A DNA stretch of 24,512 bases from Phycisphaerae bacterium (GTDB lineage Bacteria > Planctomycetota > Phycisphaerae > UBA1845 > UTPLA1). Positions 1 to 7,899 of the stretch are shown one piece after another. The position numbers and the translations under genes were made by a program. The notes beneath the pieces were generated by a model, which did no database searches, was not told where the DNA came from, and saw nothing but the letters and a program-made list of their open reading frames with translations. Where the stretch lies: positions 1 to 24,512 of the forward strand of contig JAFGQA010000439.1 in NCBI GenBank assembly GCA_016935885.1, read 5' to 3'. Each line of letters opens with the position of its first letter. The stretch's first letter is position 1.

Positions 1-84
1 ATTGGGGATTGGGGATTGGGGATTGGGGATTGGGGATTGGGGATTGGGGATTGGGGATTGGGGATTGGGGATTGACGATTGGGA
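1..84 (+). repeat. Heptad array (ATTGGGG)n
   Basis: Ten perfect ATTGGGG units run from base 1 to 70, followed by ATTGACG and ATTGGGA. The array touches the window edge, so its full length is unknown. The same heptad and its ATTGACG variant recur at 1000-1046, 13044-13058 and 14907-14995, and in the opposite orientation at 1426-1460 and 15715-15777. The four-G runs separated by ATT are compatible with a G-quadruplex on this strand, which is an inference from sequence only. Confidence 0.95.
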
Positions 85-86
85 AG

Positions 87-159
87 CTCACGCAGAGGCG
101 CAGAGACGCGGAGGTGTTTTATAATAGCATTCTCTGCGGACTCTGCGCCTCTGCGTGAG
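87..159. repeat. Nonamer-type inverted repeat, empty hairpin (family B copy 1)
   Basis: CTCACGCAGAGGCGCAGAG at 87-105 is exactly repeated in inverse orientation at 141-159, enclosing about 35 nt without an ORF. The arm has a 9-nt period of the form CGCAGAGNN. The same outer sequence occurs at 11601-11676, 13906-13987 and 15311-15426, and as one arm at 17378. It lies directly upstream of dch, so it could be part of the leader of the operon. No target-site duplication is visible. Confidence 0.9.
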
Positions 160-225
160 GCTTGGCTGGCCTTGGCTGGCCGATGATTGACGGTCGCAGA
201 AGAGGTGGATCATGAGTACTGGATC

Positions 226-996
226 ATGAGCAGTGAACAGACTATTCGATTGGAGATCCGTGATGGTGTAGCCACGATCACGCTGGATCGACCGCCGCTG
301 AACGTTCTGCACATCCCGATGATGGCGGAGCTTAACGCGGTTCTGGAGACGCTGCTCGGCGGTGCGGATCTGGCGGCGATCGTGATCCGGGCAAGCGGCA
401 AAGCTTTCTGTGCCGGGGTCGACGTAGCAGATCACACGGCCGAGAAGGTCGGCGAGATGATCAGGCAGTTTCACGGGATCTTTCGGAAGCTCGCTTCGAC
501 CGATGCCTTGACGATCGCCGCCGTGAGCCGGGCGGCGCTGGGGGGCGGGTGTGAATTGGCCTGTTTCTGTGACATCGTCTTGGCCTCCGACCGCGCGAAG
601 TTCGGTCAGCCCGAGGTCCAGGTTGGCGTCCTCCCGCCGGTGGCGGCCTGCGTCTTCCCGCCGCAGATCGGGATCAAGAAGGCCGTTGAATTGAACGCCG
701 TGGGCATGACCATTGACGCCCACGAAGCGCATCGGATCGGCTTGGTGAATCAGGTCTATCCCGCCGACGAGTTTGACGAGCGGGTCGACGCCTATCTGGG
801 CGAGATACGCAAGCTGTCGCGGCCGGTGGTCCGTATGGCCAAGCGGGCGACGGCAATGGTCGTTCGGGAGCAGGTCCTGGCGCATTTGGAGCGGGTTGAG
901 AAGCTGTACCTCGACGAGTTGATGAAGGTGCTGGATGCCCATGAGGGGATTGCGGCGTTTCTCGAGAAGCGCACGCCAGTGTGGAAGCACAGGTAG
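226..996 (+). CDS. dch: Cyclohexa-1,5-diene-1-carbonyl-CoA hydratase (dienoyl-CoA hydratase)
   Basis: This crotonase-superfamily enzyme (256 aa) would add water to the cyclic dienoyl-CoA made by benzoyl-CoA reductase, giving 6-hydroxycyclohex-1-ene-1-carbonyl-CoA in the cytoplasm. Both acidic residues of true hydratases are present, E110 in GGGCEL and E130 in FGQPE. The oxyanion-hole region reads KAFCAGVD. The stretch GVLPPVAACVFPPQIG and the C-terminal AAFLEKR..W closely resemble my recollection of Thauera Dch, which is about the same length, so I call Dch rather than a generic enoyl-CoA hydratase. I chose the ATG at 226. A TTG at 187 would extend it by 13 residues without family support. 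The best Shine-Dalgarno-like stretch (AGAGGTGG, 201-208) precedes an out-of-frame ATG at 212, whose five-codon ORF ends in ATGA over this start. had follows after an inserted small gene. Confidence 0.87.
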   Translation: MSSEQTIRLEIRDGVATITLDRPPLNVLHIPMMAELNAVLETLLGGADLAAIVIRASGKAFCAGVDVADHTAEKVGEMIRQFHGIFRKLASTDALTIAAVSRAALGGGCELACFCDIVLASDRAKFGQPEVQVGVLPPVAACVFPPQIGIKKAVELNAVGMTIDAHEAHRIGLVNQVYPADEFDERVDAYLGEIRKLSRPVVRMAKRATAMVVREQVLAHLERVEKLYLDELMKVLDAHEGIAAFLEKRTPVWKHR

Positions 997-997
997 G

Positions 998-1466
998 CGA
1001 TTGGGGGTTGACGATTGGGGATTGGGGATTGGGGATTGGGGATTGGCAAGAAGACGGGCTTGCTCGAATGACACCGGACGACTTCAAGAAGCGGACAAAG
1101 GCGTTTGCCCTGAGGGGTATCCGATTGGCGGAAGCGTTGCCAAAGTCTACGACAGGACACGTTATTGGAAAGCAACTGATGCGTTGTGCGACTTCGGTCG
1201 GTGCGAATTACCGCTCCGCCTGCCGCGCCAAGTCGCGCGCGGACTTCGTCGCCAAGATGCGCATCGTCGAGGAGGAATGTGACGAATCACTCTACTGGAT
1301 GGAATTGCTGGCCGAGAGTGGTCAAGTTGAAGCCACCCTGCTTGAAGGCCTCATGAACGAGGCCAACGAGATCCTCTCACTCGTGGTTGCTTCGATCAAG
1401 ACGGCTCGCGCGCGAAGGCAACTCGGAATCTCCAATCGTCAATCCCCAATCTCCAATTGGCCGTCC
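998..1466 (+). mobile_element. Putative inverted-repeat element carrying a four-helix-bundle gene (heptad arms)
   Basis: The left arm (1000-1046) is a run of ATTGGGG/ATTGACG-type heptads that begins four bases after the dch stop. The right arm (about 1426-1460, degenerate to about 1466) has the complementary AATCCCC/AATCGTC/AATCTCC heptads. The two arms enclose one small ORF of the four-helix-bundle family. In mRNA they could pair into a long imperfect stem with the ORF in the loop. The right arm ends about 20 nt before the had start. Mobility is inferred from architecture and from similar units at 2520 and 20544. There is no transposase and no visible target duplication. Confidence 0.6.
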
Positions 1467-1490
1467 CCTATCGAAAGGACCAGACTATGA
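1068..1490 (+). CDS. Four-helix-bundle protein (S23/23S rRNA intervening-sequence family)
   Basis: A 140-aa protein of the family that includes ORFs of 23S rRNA intervening sequences and is related to Avd of diversity-generating retroelements. The match rests on an N-terminal helix with FALRGIRLAEALP, then IGKQLMRCATSVGANYR, SRADFVAKMRIVEEECDES and WMELLAES, in the family order. The molecular role of stand-alone members is not known; nucleic-acid or protein binding is likely. The start is the ATG at 1068. A frame open from 981 would merely translate the heptad repeat ([10 protein letters not shown]). The last ~20 residues, with NRQSPISNW, are translated from the right repeat arm, so the native end was probably shorter. 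The stop overlaps the had start as ATGA (1487-1490), which could couple translation. Confidence 0.82.
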   Translation: MTPDDFKKRTKAFALRGIRLAEALPKSTTGHVIGKQLMRCATSVGANYRSACRAKSRADFVAKMRIVEEECDESLYWMELLAESGQVEATLLEGLMNEANEILSLVVASIKTARARRQLGISNRQSPISNWPSPIERTRL

Positions 1491-2509
1491 AGGCAGCAGT
1501 ATTTCACGGAAAGGACATTGGCCTGCGGATCGAGGACATACCCGTTCCGCAGATCAAGGATGACGAGGTTCTTGTGAAGGTGGCGGCGTGCGGCGTATGC
1601 CACACGGACCTGCACTACATCGAACACGGCGTGCCCACGTTCAAGAAGCCGCCGATCGTGTTGGGGCATGAGGCGTCGGGAATCGTCGAGGAGGCCGGGG
1701 CCGACGTGACCAACGTCAAGGTGGGCCAACGCGTGTTGATCCCAGCCGTGCTCACCTGCGGCTACTGTACTGCTTGTCGGCAGGGGCGGGAGAACATTTG
1801 CAGCAACATGAAGATGGTCGGCAACCATTTCGACGGGGCGTATGCCGAGTACGTGGCCGTGCCGGCCAAGGATGTGCTGGATCTTCCGGAATCGATTCCG
1901 CTCGAGGAGGCGTCGATCATCGCGGACGCGATTTCGACGCCGTACCACGCCGTCAAGAACCGGGCGCAGGTGAGGCCTGGTGACACGGTTGTGGTCTTCG
2001 GTTGCGGCGGCGTGGGCATCAACGCCGTGCAGATGGCGTCGGCGGCCGGGGGCTATGTGATCGCCGTCGACATCAACCCTCGCAAGCTCGAATGGGCGTC
2101 CGAATTCGGGGCGGCCAAGACGATCGACGCGAGCAAGGTCGATCGAGTGAGCAAGGAGATCAAGAAGTTGACCGGCGGCGGGGCGGATATCGCCATGGAG
2201 GTGATCGGGAACCCACGGACGATTGAGGAGGCGTTCGAGTGTATCCGCGTCGGTGGGCGACTGTGCGTCGTGGGCTACACCCACGAGGCGATTTCGATCG
2301 TCGCCGGCAAGATCATGTTCAAGGAGCTCGAGGTGGTCGGGTCGCTCGGCTGCCGCCCGGTTGACTATGTGTGTTTGATTCGCATGGTGGAGCAGGGCAA
2401 GATCGACGTCAAGCGGCAGGTCACGCACCGGTTCAAGCTCGACGAGATCCGCAAGGCGTTTGAGGTGATGAAGGAGGGGGCGTCGCTGCGGTCGATTGTC
2501 GTGCCATAG
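1487..2509 (+). CDS. had: Zn-dependent alcohol dehydrogenase, likely 6-hydroxycyclohex-1-ene-1-carbonyl-CoA dehydrogenase
   Basis: A 340-aa medium-chain dehydrogenase with an N-terminal GroES-like domain and a C-terminal Rossmann domain. Catalytic zinc ligands are C38 (CGVCHTD) and H61 (GHE). The structural zinc site is C91, C94, C97 and C105, and the nucleotide loop GCGGVG is at 172-177. In the benzoyl-CoA pathway Had oxidises the Dch product to the 6-oxo compound with NAD+. Motifs IPAVLTCGYC and IIADAISTPY resemble the equivalents in Thauera Had, and the gene stands next to dch. It is somewhat shorter than Thauera Had (about 368 aa by memory), so another cyclic alcohol CoA substrate is possible. 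The ATG at 1487 is preceded by AAAGGA at 1474-1479. An upstream in-frame start at 1457 would only translate repeat-arm sequence. Confidence 0.8.
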   Translation: MKAAVFHGKDIGLRIEDIPVPQIKDDEVLVKVAACGVCHTDLHYIEHGVPTFKKPPIVLGHEASGIVEEAGADVTNVKVGQRVLIPAVLTCGYCTACRQGRENICSNMKMVGNHFDGAYAEYVAVPAKDVLDLPESIPLEEASIIADAISTPYHAVKNRAQVRPGDTVVVFGCGGVGINAVQMASAAGGYVIAVDINPRKLEWASEFGAAKTIDASKVDRVSKEIKKLTGGGADIAMEVIGNPRTIEEAFECIRVGGRLCVVGYTHEAISIVAGKIMFKELEVVGSLGCRPVDYVCLIRMVEQGKIDVKRQVTHRFKLDEIRKAFEVMKEGASLRSIVVP

Positions 2510-2519
2510 GGCGTGCGAT

Positions 2520-2977
2520 GGTTCACCACAGAGATCACAGAGACCACAGAGATGAGGGAGGGCGTAAATGCGATCACCGAGGTGATTATTGGGGCGGCGA
2601 TTGCCGTTCACCGGGCGCTGGGGCCGGGCTTGCTTGAATCGGCCTATGAGGCGTGCCTGGCGTACGAATTGGCCGAGCGGGGAGTTGCCATTGAGCGACA
2701 GAAGGGCCTTCCGGCGAAGTATCGTGGCGTGAAGGTAGACTGCGGCTATCGCATCGATCTGCTCGTTGAGGGGCTGGTGGTGGTTGAATTGAAGGCAGTG
2801 GAAAAGCTAGATCCTATTCATGAGGCCCAGCTTCTTTCGTATCTCAGACTGTCCGGTTGCCCCGTAGGGTTGCTCATCAACTTCAACGTGAAGATGCTCA
2901 AGAAGGGCATCCGCAGGATGGTCAATGACCCCGCCCCAAACTCCTCTCTGCGATCTCTGTGATCTCTGTGGTGAAAC
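2520..2977 (+). mobile_element. Putative inverted-repeat element carrying a GxxExxY gene (CACAGAGAT nonamer arms)
   Basis: The left arm at 2520-2554 and the right arm at 2943-2977 are inverse complements at 31 of 35 positions by my hand alignment. Each arm is a tandem of CACAGAGAT-like nonamers ending outward in TTCACCA. They enclose a single ORF. The left arm starts 10 nt after the had stop, and the right arm ends 13 nt before the GTG of the ligase fusion. The nonamer resembles the CGCAGAG repeats elsewhere in the window, which suggests one class with drifted units. Mobility is an inference. Confidence 0.65.
2552..2962 (+). CDS. GxxExxY protein (PD-(D/E)XK-like small protein)
   Basis: A 136-aa member of the GxxExxY family, named for the motif seen here as G26-LL-E29-SA-Y32 after an N-terminal helix ITEVIIGAAIAVHRALGPG. 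A strand with D69 (YRIDLLVE) followed by E79-L-K81 (VVELKA) fits the D...ExK core of the PD-(D/E)XK nuclease superfamily, and the family end VGLLINFNVK is present. Catalytic activity has, to my knowledge, not been established for the family. The ATG at 2552 lies in the inner edge of the left repeat arm. A GTG at 2513 would only add translated repeat (TTEITETTE). The last ~10 residues (NSSLRSL) and the stop codon are inside the right arm, so the repeat has become part of the gene. Confidence 0.85.
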   Translation: MREGVNAITEVIIGAAIAVHRALGPGLLESAYEACLAYELAERGVAIERQKGLPAKYRGVKVDCGYRIDLLVEGLVVVELKAVEKLDPIHEAQLLSYLRLSGCPVGLLINFNVKMLKKGIRRMVNDPAPNSSLRSL

Positions 2978-2990
2978 GGAGTAATGGGTA

Positions 2991-5900
2991 GTGCTGCACG
3001 AAGGTGAACTCGGTGTTCATCCGCCTGGCGCGTTGGGCGTGGCGTTCTTTGTTCACGCCGGCGCGGAGTGTTTCATCGGCCGAAGCGGTGACGGCATCAC
3101 ACAGCCGCTGAAGAATGTCGGCACGTTGAACCTCGACGATCACGGCAAGCTTCGATCGATCCCACTGGAAGGCCGCATCTTCGCCAATCTTCTGGAGGCC
3201 GACGCCCTGGACCACATGCCGGAGCTCCTGTTGGTGTGCTGCAATCCCAATCAGCTCGGCCTGTTCACCGCGGAGCTCACACGGTTTCTTGAGAACATCG
3301 CCGGGCGAGGGCGATTGAGGTCGCGCGAGGACATCCGGCGGAACGTGCCGATCATGCTGATCCTACCCAACGGCATCCTGTCGGAACAGACCATCGGCAC
3401 GTACGAGGAGCAGTTGAACGAATCGATGCTCATGGAGCGTTTGGCCGGCCTGACCGAGGATTTGCGGCTTGCCTTGCTCGATAGGGTGGTGCGGGGTGTT
3501 TCACTCCAGGCCGGCGGCCGGCGCGGCAGCGGTGCCGAGACCATCTATGTTCTAGAACGAAAGGGATCCATGGTTTTCGCGGGGGGCGGTGATTTCGAGC
3601 GTGAGCGGATCGACACGGTTCTCACAGCCCATGATTATCCGTTCACACATGCCCGCGGTGTACCCGGCACGCGGATCGAGTTCGACAAGGCGATGATCTC
3701 CATCGTGCTCAACGTCGGCGGGCTGATTCATACGGTGAAGCCAGACGGCGAGTTGATCGATCTGCGGATGGGCGATCTTTGCAAGGATCCTACGAAGGCC
3801 GGTTTTGTTCACGAGATGGCGCGAGCCGTGTTCGACGTCGGTCAGGCCGCTGGGGCGTATCCGCCTGAAGCGACTTACGAAGAGGTCTGGGCCAAGCACC
3901 GGGAGACGATCTTGACGCACGCCGGCCACGTCACCAGCTCTCTGAAGACGTTCCGCGATGCACTCGATGGCGGGCTTCGCAGTGTGAGTCTCTTCTCCAA
4001 CGAGGAGTGGATACTGACGCCACTGTGTCGCTACGCCGCCAGCGCCGCGATGAAGAAGGAGGAGGCTCTGTTCAGCTCACTCAAGCGCCGTGTGCAGGAG
4101 TCGATGGCCAGGGCGATCCGCCACAGGGAGGAATCCGCGTCGGGCACAGTAGGCAATCTGAGGGCCAGCAAGATGAAACTGATTGGACAGCGCAACTTCA
4201 ACATTGAGATCTATGACGGCGGCTCTGATGAAGCTCTGCTGATTGGCACGGTGCTCGACGGCGACCACTTGATCAAGCTCGAACTCGGCCTCTACCTGCC
4301 CGACGAGCAAATCACGCGCAGCAAGCTCGACATGATCCGGGTTCCGTTCCCGGTCTGCCGTGAAATCGAGACGCTCGCCGATCGCCTGGTGGGGCTGCGG
4401 ATCGAGCGCGGCGTGATCAGTGAGATCGCCCGCCGGGTGGGCACCCACACGGGATGCTCCCACGTCAAGGAGCTTGCGGCCAACCTCGTTTATTTCGCGG
4501 CATCGAACCTGGTGCGGCATCGCTTGGGCGTGGACCCTCTGAGTAGTGAGTATGGACGCAAGTCACCAGAAGAGCGATTCAAACTGACCAAGGAACTGCT
4601 GAGTGATTCTTGTCTTGCATACTGCCAGACAACCGCCTATGGACTCGACAAGCAAATCGGGATCAAGAAGGTCGGCGAGGAGCACACGTCTCCGCTGCCG
4701 CTGGGTGACTACGAACCTTCTCTTGGCGTGTTGCTGAGGGATCGCGCCAAACAATGGGGCGAGAAGGTCTACTTACGCTATCGCAAGAACGCCAGCACAG
4801 TTACCATCACGTGGCGGGAATTCGCCGGCCGGACGTTCCAAATCGCCCGACACCTGCTCGATCAAGGGGTTCGCCACGGTGACCGAATCGGGATGATCTC
4901 CGAGAACCGTGCCGAGATGTTCATGTTCGAGTTGGCGGTGATGTCGATCGGCGCGGTCACGGTGCCGATCTTTTCCGGGTACCGACCACAGCAAGTCGCG
5001 TACGTTCTCGAGAGCGCCCGGCCACGCGTCGTGGTCGTGTCGGGCAAGCACCAACTCGACAAGATCGAGCGCAACAGGCACCGCTGGATCGAGAGATTCT
5101 ATTGCATGGACTTCGACGCAGCATGTCGGAGCTGGGGCGCCAGCGACTTCGCCGCGTTCACTGCTGAGGGCGGGGTCTCCGAGGAGACCCTGCGGGAGCG
5201 GGTGGATGCCATCGAGCCGGACGATCTGTGCCTGATCATGTACACATCGGGCACGACGGGTGCGCCAAAGGGGGTGCTCCTGTGCCACCGGCATTTGATC
5301 TCCCAACAGAAAGCCATGTCGCTGATGTGGGACGTGAGCGAGAGCGACGTTTACATGAACTACCTGCCCTGGCATCACAGCTTCGGCGGGTTGTTCGAAC
5401 GATTCATGACCTTGTACAACGGATGTGAATTGTGCCTCGACGACTCCCGCGGCAAGGACATCGACCGGTTGATCGCCAACTGGAAGGTCTTCAATCCCAC
5501 GATCTTCTTCAGCGTCCCGCGCGTTCACGATCTGCTGTTGGGCAAGTGCGAGCAGTATCCTGACATAGCGAATGTTGTTCTGCACAAGCGGCTGCGTTTC
5601 GTGCTTACGGCCGGCGCGGCACTGCCGGCGCGGGTCGAGGCTGCCTATCGCGAGCACGGCATCCCCGTGCTCGAGGCCTGGGGTTTGACTGAAACGTCAC
5701 CCTGCGTCACCGCTACGACAAAGGAGGACCGTTGGCGGAGTGGGTATGTTGGCTTTCCGCTACCGGGGGTCAAGGTGCGCGTCGACAGTGAGCAGGAAAT
5801 CCTGGTCAAAGGGCCGAACGTCATGGAGGGCTACCTGGACGACGAGGAGAACACCGCGCTGATGATCACCGAGGACGGGTGGCTTCGTACCGGTGATCTC

Positions 5901-6392
5901 GGTGAGTTCACCAAGGATGGGTTGCACGTCTTCGGCCGGAAAGACGGGACATTCAAGTTGACCACCGGCGAGAAGGTGCATCCGCAGCGGACCGAGGCCG
6001 TGCTGGCAAGCGAGTCGCCGTACATCAGCCAAGCGGTGATTGTGGGCGGCGGCAAGGACTATGTCGGTGTTCTAATCTACCCGAATCTCAAGAACGTGAG
6101 GATCTGGGCGGCCCAGCACAACGTGCCTTGTGCAGACCTGCTCAGCGAACCCGCCGTACACGGTTTGTATGGGTCGGAACTCAAACGGATCAACCCGCTG
6201 ATTGAGATCAAATATGAGCGCGTCCGGCGAGCAGCGTTGGCCCGCCACGAGCCCACGATCGACAGCGGCGAGTTGACATCATCTGGCAAGCTTGTGCGCA
6301 AGGCGGCGTTGGAGAATTCCAGGGATTTGATCGACGTGCTGTTTGCACCACAGCCGTCGGCAGACGTCATCGAGGTGCAGCAGGAATCGTAA
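2991..6392 (+). CDS. Three-part fusion: reductase-like region + DUF2889-like domain + AMP-binding acyl-CoA synthetase
   Basis: An 1133-aa protein. Residues ~575-1115 form a full ANL (AMP-forming acyl-CoA synthetase) module: P-loop YTSGTTGAPKG at 751-761, AWGLTETSP, the GDLG aspartate, hinge GRKDGTFKLTTGEKV and catalytic lysine K1100 in SSGK. It should activate a carboxylic acid to its CoA thioester with ATP. It looks closer to long-chain acyl-CoA synthetases (YLPWHHSFGGLFER) than to classical benzoate-CoA ligases, so the substrate is open. Residues ~395-515 resemble DUF2889 (GTVLDGDHLIKLELGLYL, GCSHVKELAANLVYF). Residues 1-390 weakly resemble ketopantoate reductase-like dehydrogenases: a degenerate glycine motif PPGALG near 11-16, LLLVCCNPNQL, ILPNGILSE and a helical C-domain around MISIVLNVGGLIHTV. 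The start is GTG 2991 with GGAG at 2978-2981. An in-frame stop at 2982 prevents an upstream start, so the repeat element just upstream may have cut off the first strand. Confidence 0.8.
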   Translation: MLHEGELGVHPPGALGVAFFVHAGAECFIGRSGDGITQPLKNVGTLNLDDHGKLRSIPLEGRIFANLLEADALDHMPELLLVCCNPNQLGLFTAELTRFLENIAGRGRLRSREDIRRNVPIMLILPNGILSEQTIGTYEEQLNESMLMERLAGLTEDLRLALLDRVVRGVSLQAGGRRGSGAETIYVLERKGSMVFAGGGDFERERIDTVLTAHDYPFTHARGVPGTRIEFDKAMISIVLNVGGLIHTVKPDGELIDLRMGDLCKDPTKAGFVHEMARAVFDVGQAAGAYPPEATYEEVWAKHRETILTHAGHVTSSLKTFRDALDGGLRSVSLFSNEEWILTPLCRYAASAAMKKEEALFSSLKRRVQESMARAIRHREESASGTVGNLRASKMKLIGQRNFNIEIYDGGSDEALLIGTVLDGDHLIKLELGLYLPDEQITRSKLDMIRVPFPVCREIETLADRLVGLRIERGVISEIARRVGTHTGCSHVKELAANLVYFAASNLVRHRLGVDPLSSEYGRKSPEERFKLTKELLSDSCLAYCQTTAYGLDKQIGIKKVGEEHTSPLPLGDYEPSLGVLLRDRAKQWGEKVYLRYRKNASTVTITWREFAGRTFQIARHLLDQGVRHGDRIGMISENRAEMFMFELAVMSIGAVTVPIFSGYRPQQVAYVLESARPRVVVVSGKHQLDKIERNRHRWIERFYCMDFDAACRSWGASDFAAFTAEGGVSEETLRERVDAIEPDDLCLIMYTSGTTGAPKGVLLCHRHLISQQKAMSLMWDVSESDVYMNYLPWHHSFGGLFERFMTLYNGCELCLDDSRGKDIDRLIANWKVFNPTIFFSVPRVHDLLLGKCEQYPDIANVVLHKRLRFVLTAGAALPARVEAAYREHGIPVLEAWGLTETSPCVTATTKEDRWRSGYVGFPLPGVKVRVDSEQEILVKGPNVMEGYLDDEENTALMITEDGWLRTGDLGEFTKDGLHVFGRKDGTFKLTTGEKVHPQRTEAVLASESPYISQAVIVGGGKDYVGVLIYPNLKNVRIWAAQHNVPCADLLSEPAVHGLYGSELKRINPLIEIKYERVRRAALARHEPTIDSGELTSSGKLVRKAALENSRDLIDVLFAPQPSADVIEVQQES

Positions 6393-6405
6393 AGGACGGT
6401 TGCCG

Positions 6406-7677
6406 GTGAGAGACAACGAACATCCACGTGTGGTGATTAGCGCCACGGCCCGCTCGGCCGTCGGGCTCAAGTGCGGCACACTCAGAAACTGCTCGGCGGA
6501 GGACTTGGGCGTGCTGGCGGCCGAGGAGGCGATCCGTCGTAGCGGCGTCGCCCGCGAGAAGATAGACGCGTGCATCGGTGCGAACGTGTATCAGTTCACC
6601 GCGCCCGGCGCCCAGGACATCTACTTCCCTCGCAACGTGGGTCTGCGGTGCGGTCTCAGAATCGAGACGCCGGGTCTGCTCGTACAGCGCATCTGCGGGA
6701 GCGGGTTTCAGACGGTGATCTGCGGGTACCAGCAGATCGCCTTGCCCGACGCCATTGACGGCGCCAAGATCGTCCTGTGCGTCGGGGCAGAGACGATGTC
6801 GCGGTGCCCTCAGATCAACCGCGCGCCGCGGCGATCGGGTGCCGAATTCTGGGAGTTTGCCGAGTGCGGCAAGGTCGAGGACACGTTGCTGGCAGGGCTC
6901 AATCACGACATGTACAGGACGGCCATGATGCGGACGGCTGACGAGTACGGATCGCGGATGGGCGTCACGCGCCGGGAATGCGACGAGCTCGCGGATTCAT
7001 CGCACCGCCGCGCCCGGGCGGCATACCGCGACAGCCACTTCAACGGCGGCGATGCCCTGCGCGGCATGTTCGCCGTCGACACGACGGACCTTGACGGCCG
7101 GCCCGTGTACCTGGCGCATGATGAGTGCGTCCGCGAGACCTCGATGGAGCTACTTGCGAAACTGCCTGGCTTCACTCCGAACGGGCTGGTCTCGCCAGGC
7201 AACGCCAGCGAGATCAGCGACGGCGCGGCGGCGCAGATCGTCGCCGATCGAGCGACGGCCGAGAAGCTCGGCCTGCCGACGCGCTATGAGATCGTGAGCT
7301 ACGGTGTGGCCGGCGTCGATCCGGTGGTGATGGGGCGTGGACCGGTGGCGGCGGTCCAGCAGGCACTGGCCAAGGCCGGGCTGGACCAGAAAGACATCGG
7401 CCTTTTTGAGATCAACGAGGCCTTCGCGGCACAGTATCTCGGCGTCGAGAAGGAACTGAATCTCGATCGCGAGATCACGAACGTCAATGGCGGCGCCGTG
7501 GCCATCGGCCATCCGCTGGCGGCTACGGGCGGCCGACTGTTGACTGATTTGATTTACGAGATGGAGCGACGCGGCGTGCGTTACGGCTGCGCGTCGGCCT
7601 GCATCGGGGGCGGCCAGGGCGCGGCGGTGATCGTTGGCGATACCGAGAATGCCCAAGCGGAACTGCGTAATGTCTGA
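6406..7677 (+). CDS. Acetyl-CoA acyltransferase (3-ketoacyl-CoA thiolase)
   Basis: A 423-aa thiolase with all catalytic parts: nucleophile C97 (QRICGSGF), the NEAFAAQ loop, H369 in AIGHPLAATGGR and C399 in ACIGGGQG. It would cleave a 3-ketoacyl-CoA with CoA, in this setting most plausibly 3-oxopimelyl-CoA from the opened ring, giving glutaryl-CoA and acetyl-CoA; the exact substrate is inferred from the cluster. The start is GTG at 6406, preceded by AAAGGA at 6391-6396 directly after the ligase stop, so the two genes are almost certainly cotranscribed. A frame open from 6343 would overlap the ligase without giving family-like sequence. The length is slightly above the usual ~390-400 aa. Confidence 0.88.
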   Translation: MRDNEHPRVVISATARSAVGLKCGTLRNCSAEDLGVLAAEEAIRRSGVAREKIDACIGANVYQFTAPGAQDIYFPRNVGLRCGLRIETPGLLVQRICGSGFQTVICGYQQIALPDAIDGAKIVLCVGAETMSRCPQINRAPRRSGAEFWEFAECGKVEDTLLAGLNHDMYRTAMMRTADEYGSRMGVTRRECDELADSSHRRARAAYRDSHFNGGDALRGMFAVDTTDLDGRPVYLAHDECVRETSMELLAKLPGFTPNGLVSPGNASEISDGAAAQIVADRATAEKLGLPTRYEIVSYGVAGVDPVVMGRGPVAAVQQALAKAGLDQKDIGLFEINEAFAAQYLGVEKELNLDREITNVNGGAVAIGHPLAATGGRLLTDLIYEMERRGVRYGCASACIGGGQGAAVIVGDTENAQAELRNV

Positions 7678-7690
7678 ACAGTTGACAGCC

Positions 7691-7882
7691 ACCGGGTGCC
7701 ACGGGCAGCTTGCCTGCCCGTGCGTCCAGCACTTGTGCGAGCACTGGCGGACAAGCCGCCAGTGGCACCCACTGTTACCAGTGGCACCTACACTGTTCAG
7801 ACACCGGAAGAACCGGACGCGAATTCTCGGACAAGTGGTGCGCCACACGGCTAAAGCCATGGGCCACCCACCCGGTGCCACA
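7691..7882. repeat. Cluster of palindromic hairpins in the thiolase-dehydrogenase gap
   Basis: This 222-nt gap has no gene but several hairpins. CACGGGCAG at 7700-7708 pairs with CTGCCCGTG at 7714-7722. CACTGGCGG at 7742-7750 pairs with CCGCCAGTG at 7756-7764 around loop ACAAG. CACTG at 7770-7774 pairs with CAGTG at 7779-7783. CAGTGGCACC is directly repeated nearby, and the phrase CACC(G/C)GGTGCCAC appears at both ends of the unit. It resembles REP- or MITE-like extragenic palindromes. The loops read (A/G)CAAG on one strand, as also in the palindrome at 17211. It could act in mRNA processing or stability. It has no T-run, so it is not a typical terminator. Confidence 0.8.
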
Positions 7883-7899
7883 TAAGAGGATGAGTGAGT

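Noticed and set aside
1..84. CRISPR array or telomere
   Set aside because: The period is 7 nt with no spacers and no cas genes. The telomere resemblance is in sequence style only; the same words occur many times inside the operon.
935..1282. Open frame across the dch end and the heptads
   Set aside because: It overlaps both dch and the four-helix gene in another frame and mainly translates repeat sequence.
7691..7882. Rho-independent terminator after the thiolase gene
   Set aside because: The stems are strong but none is followed by a T-run, and the next gene continues the same pathway in the same direction.
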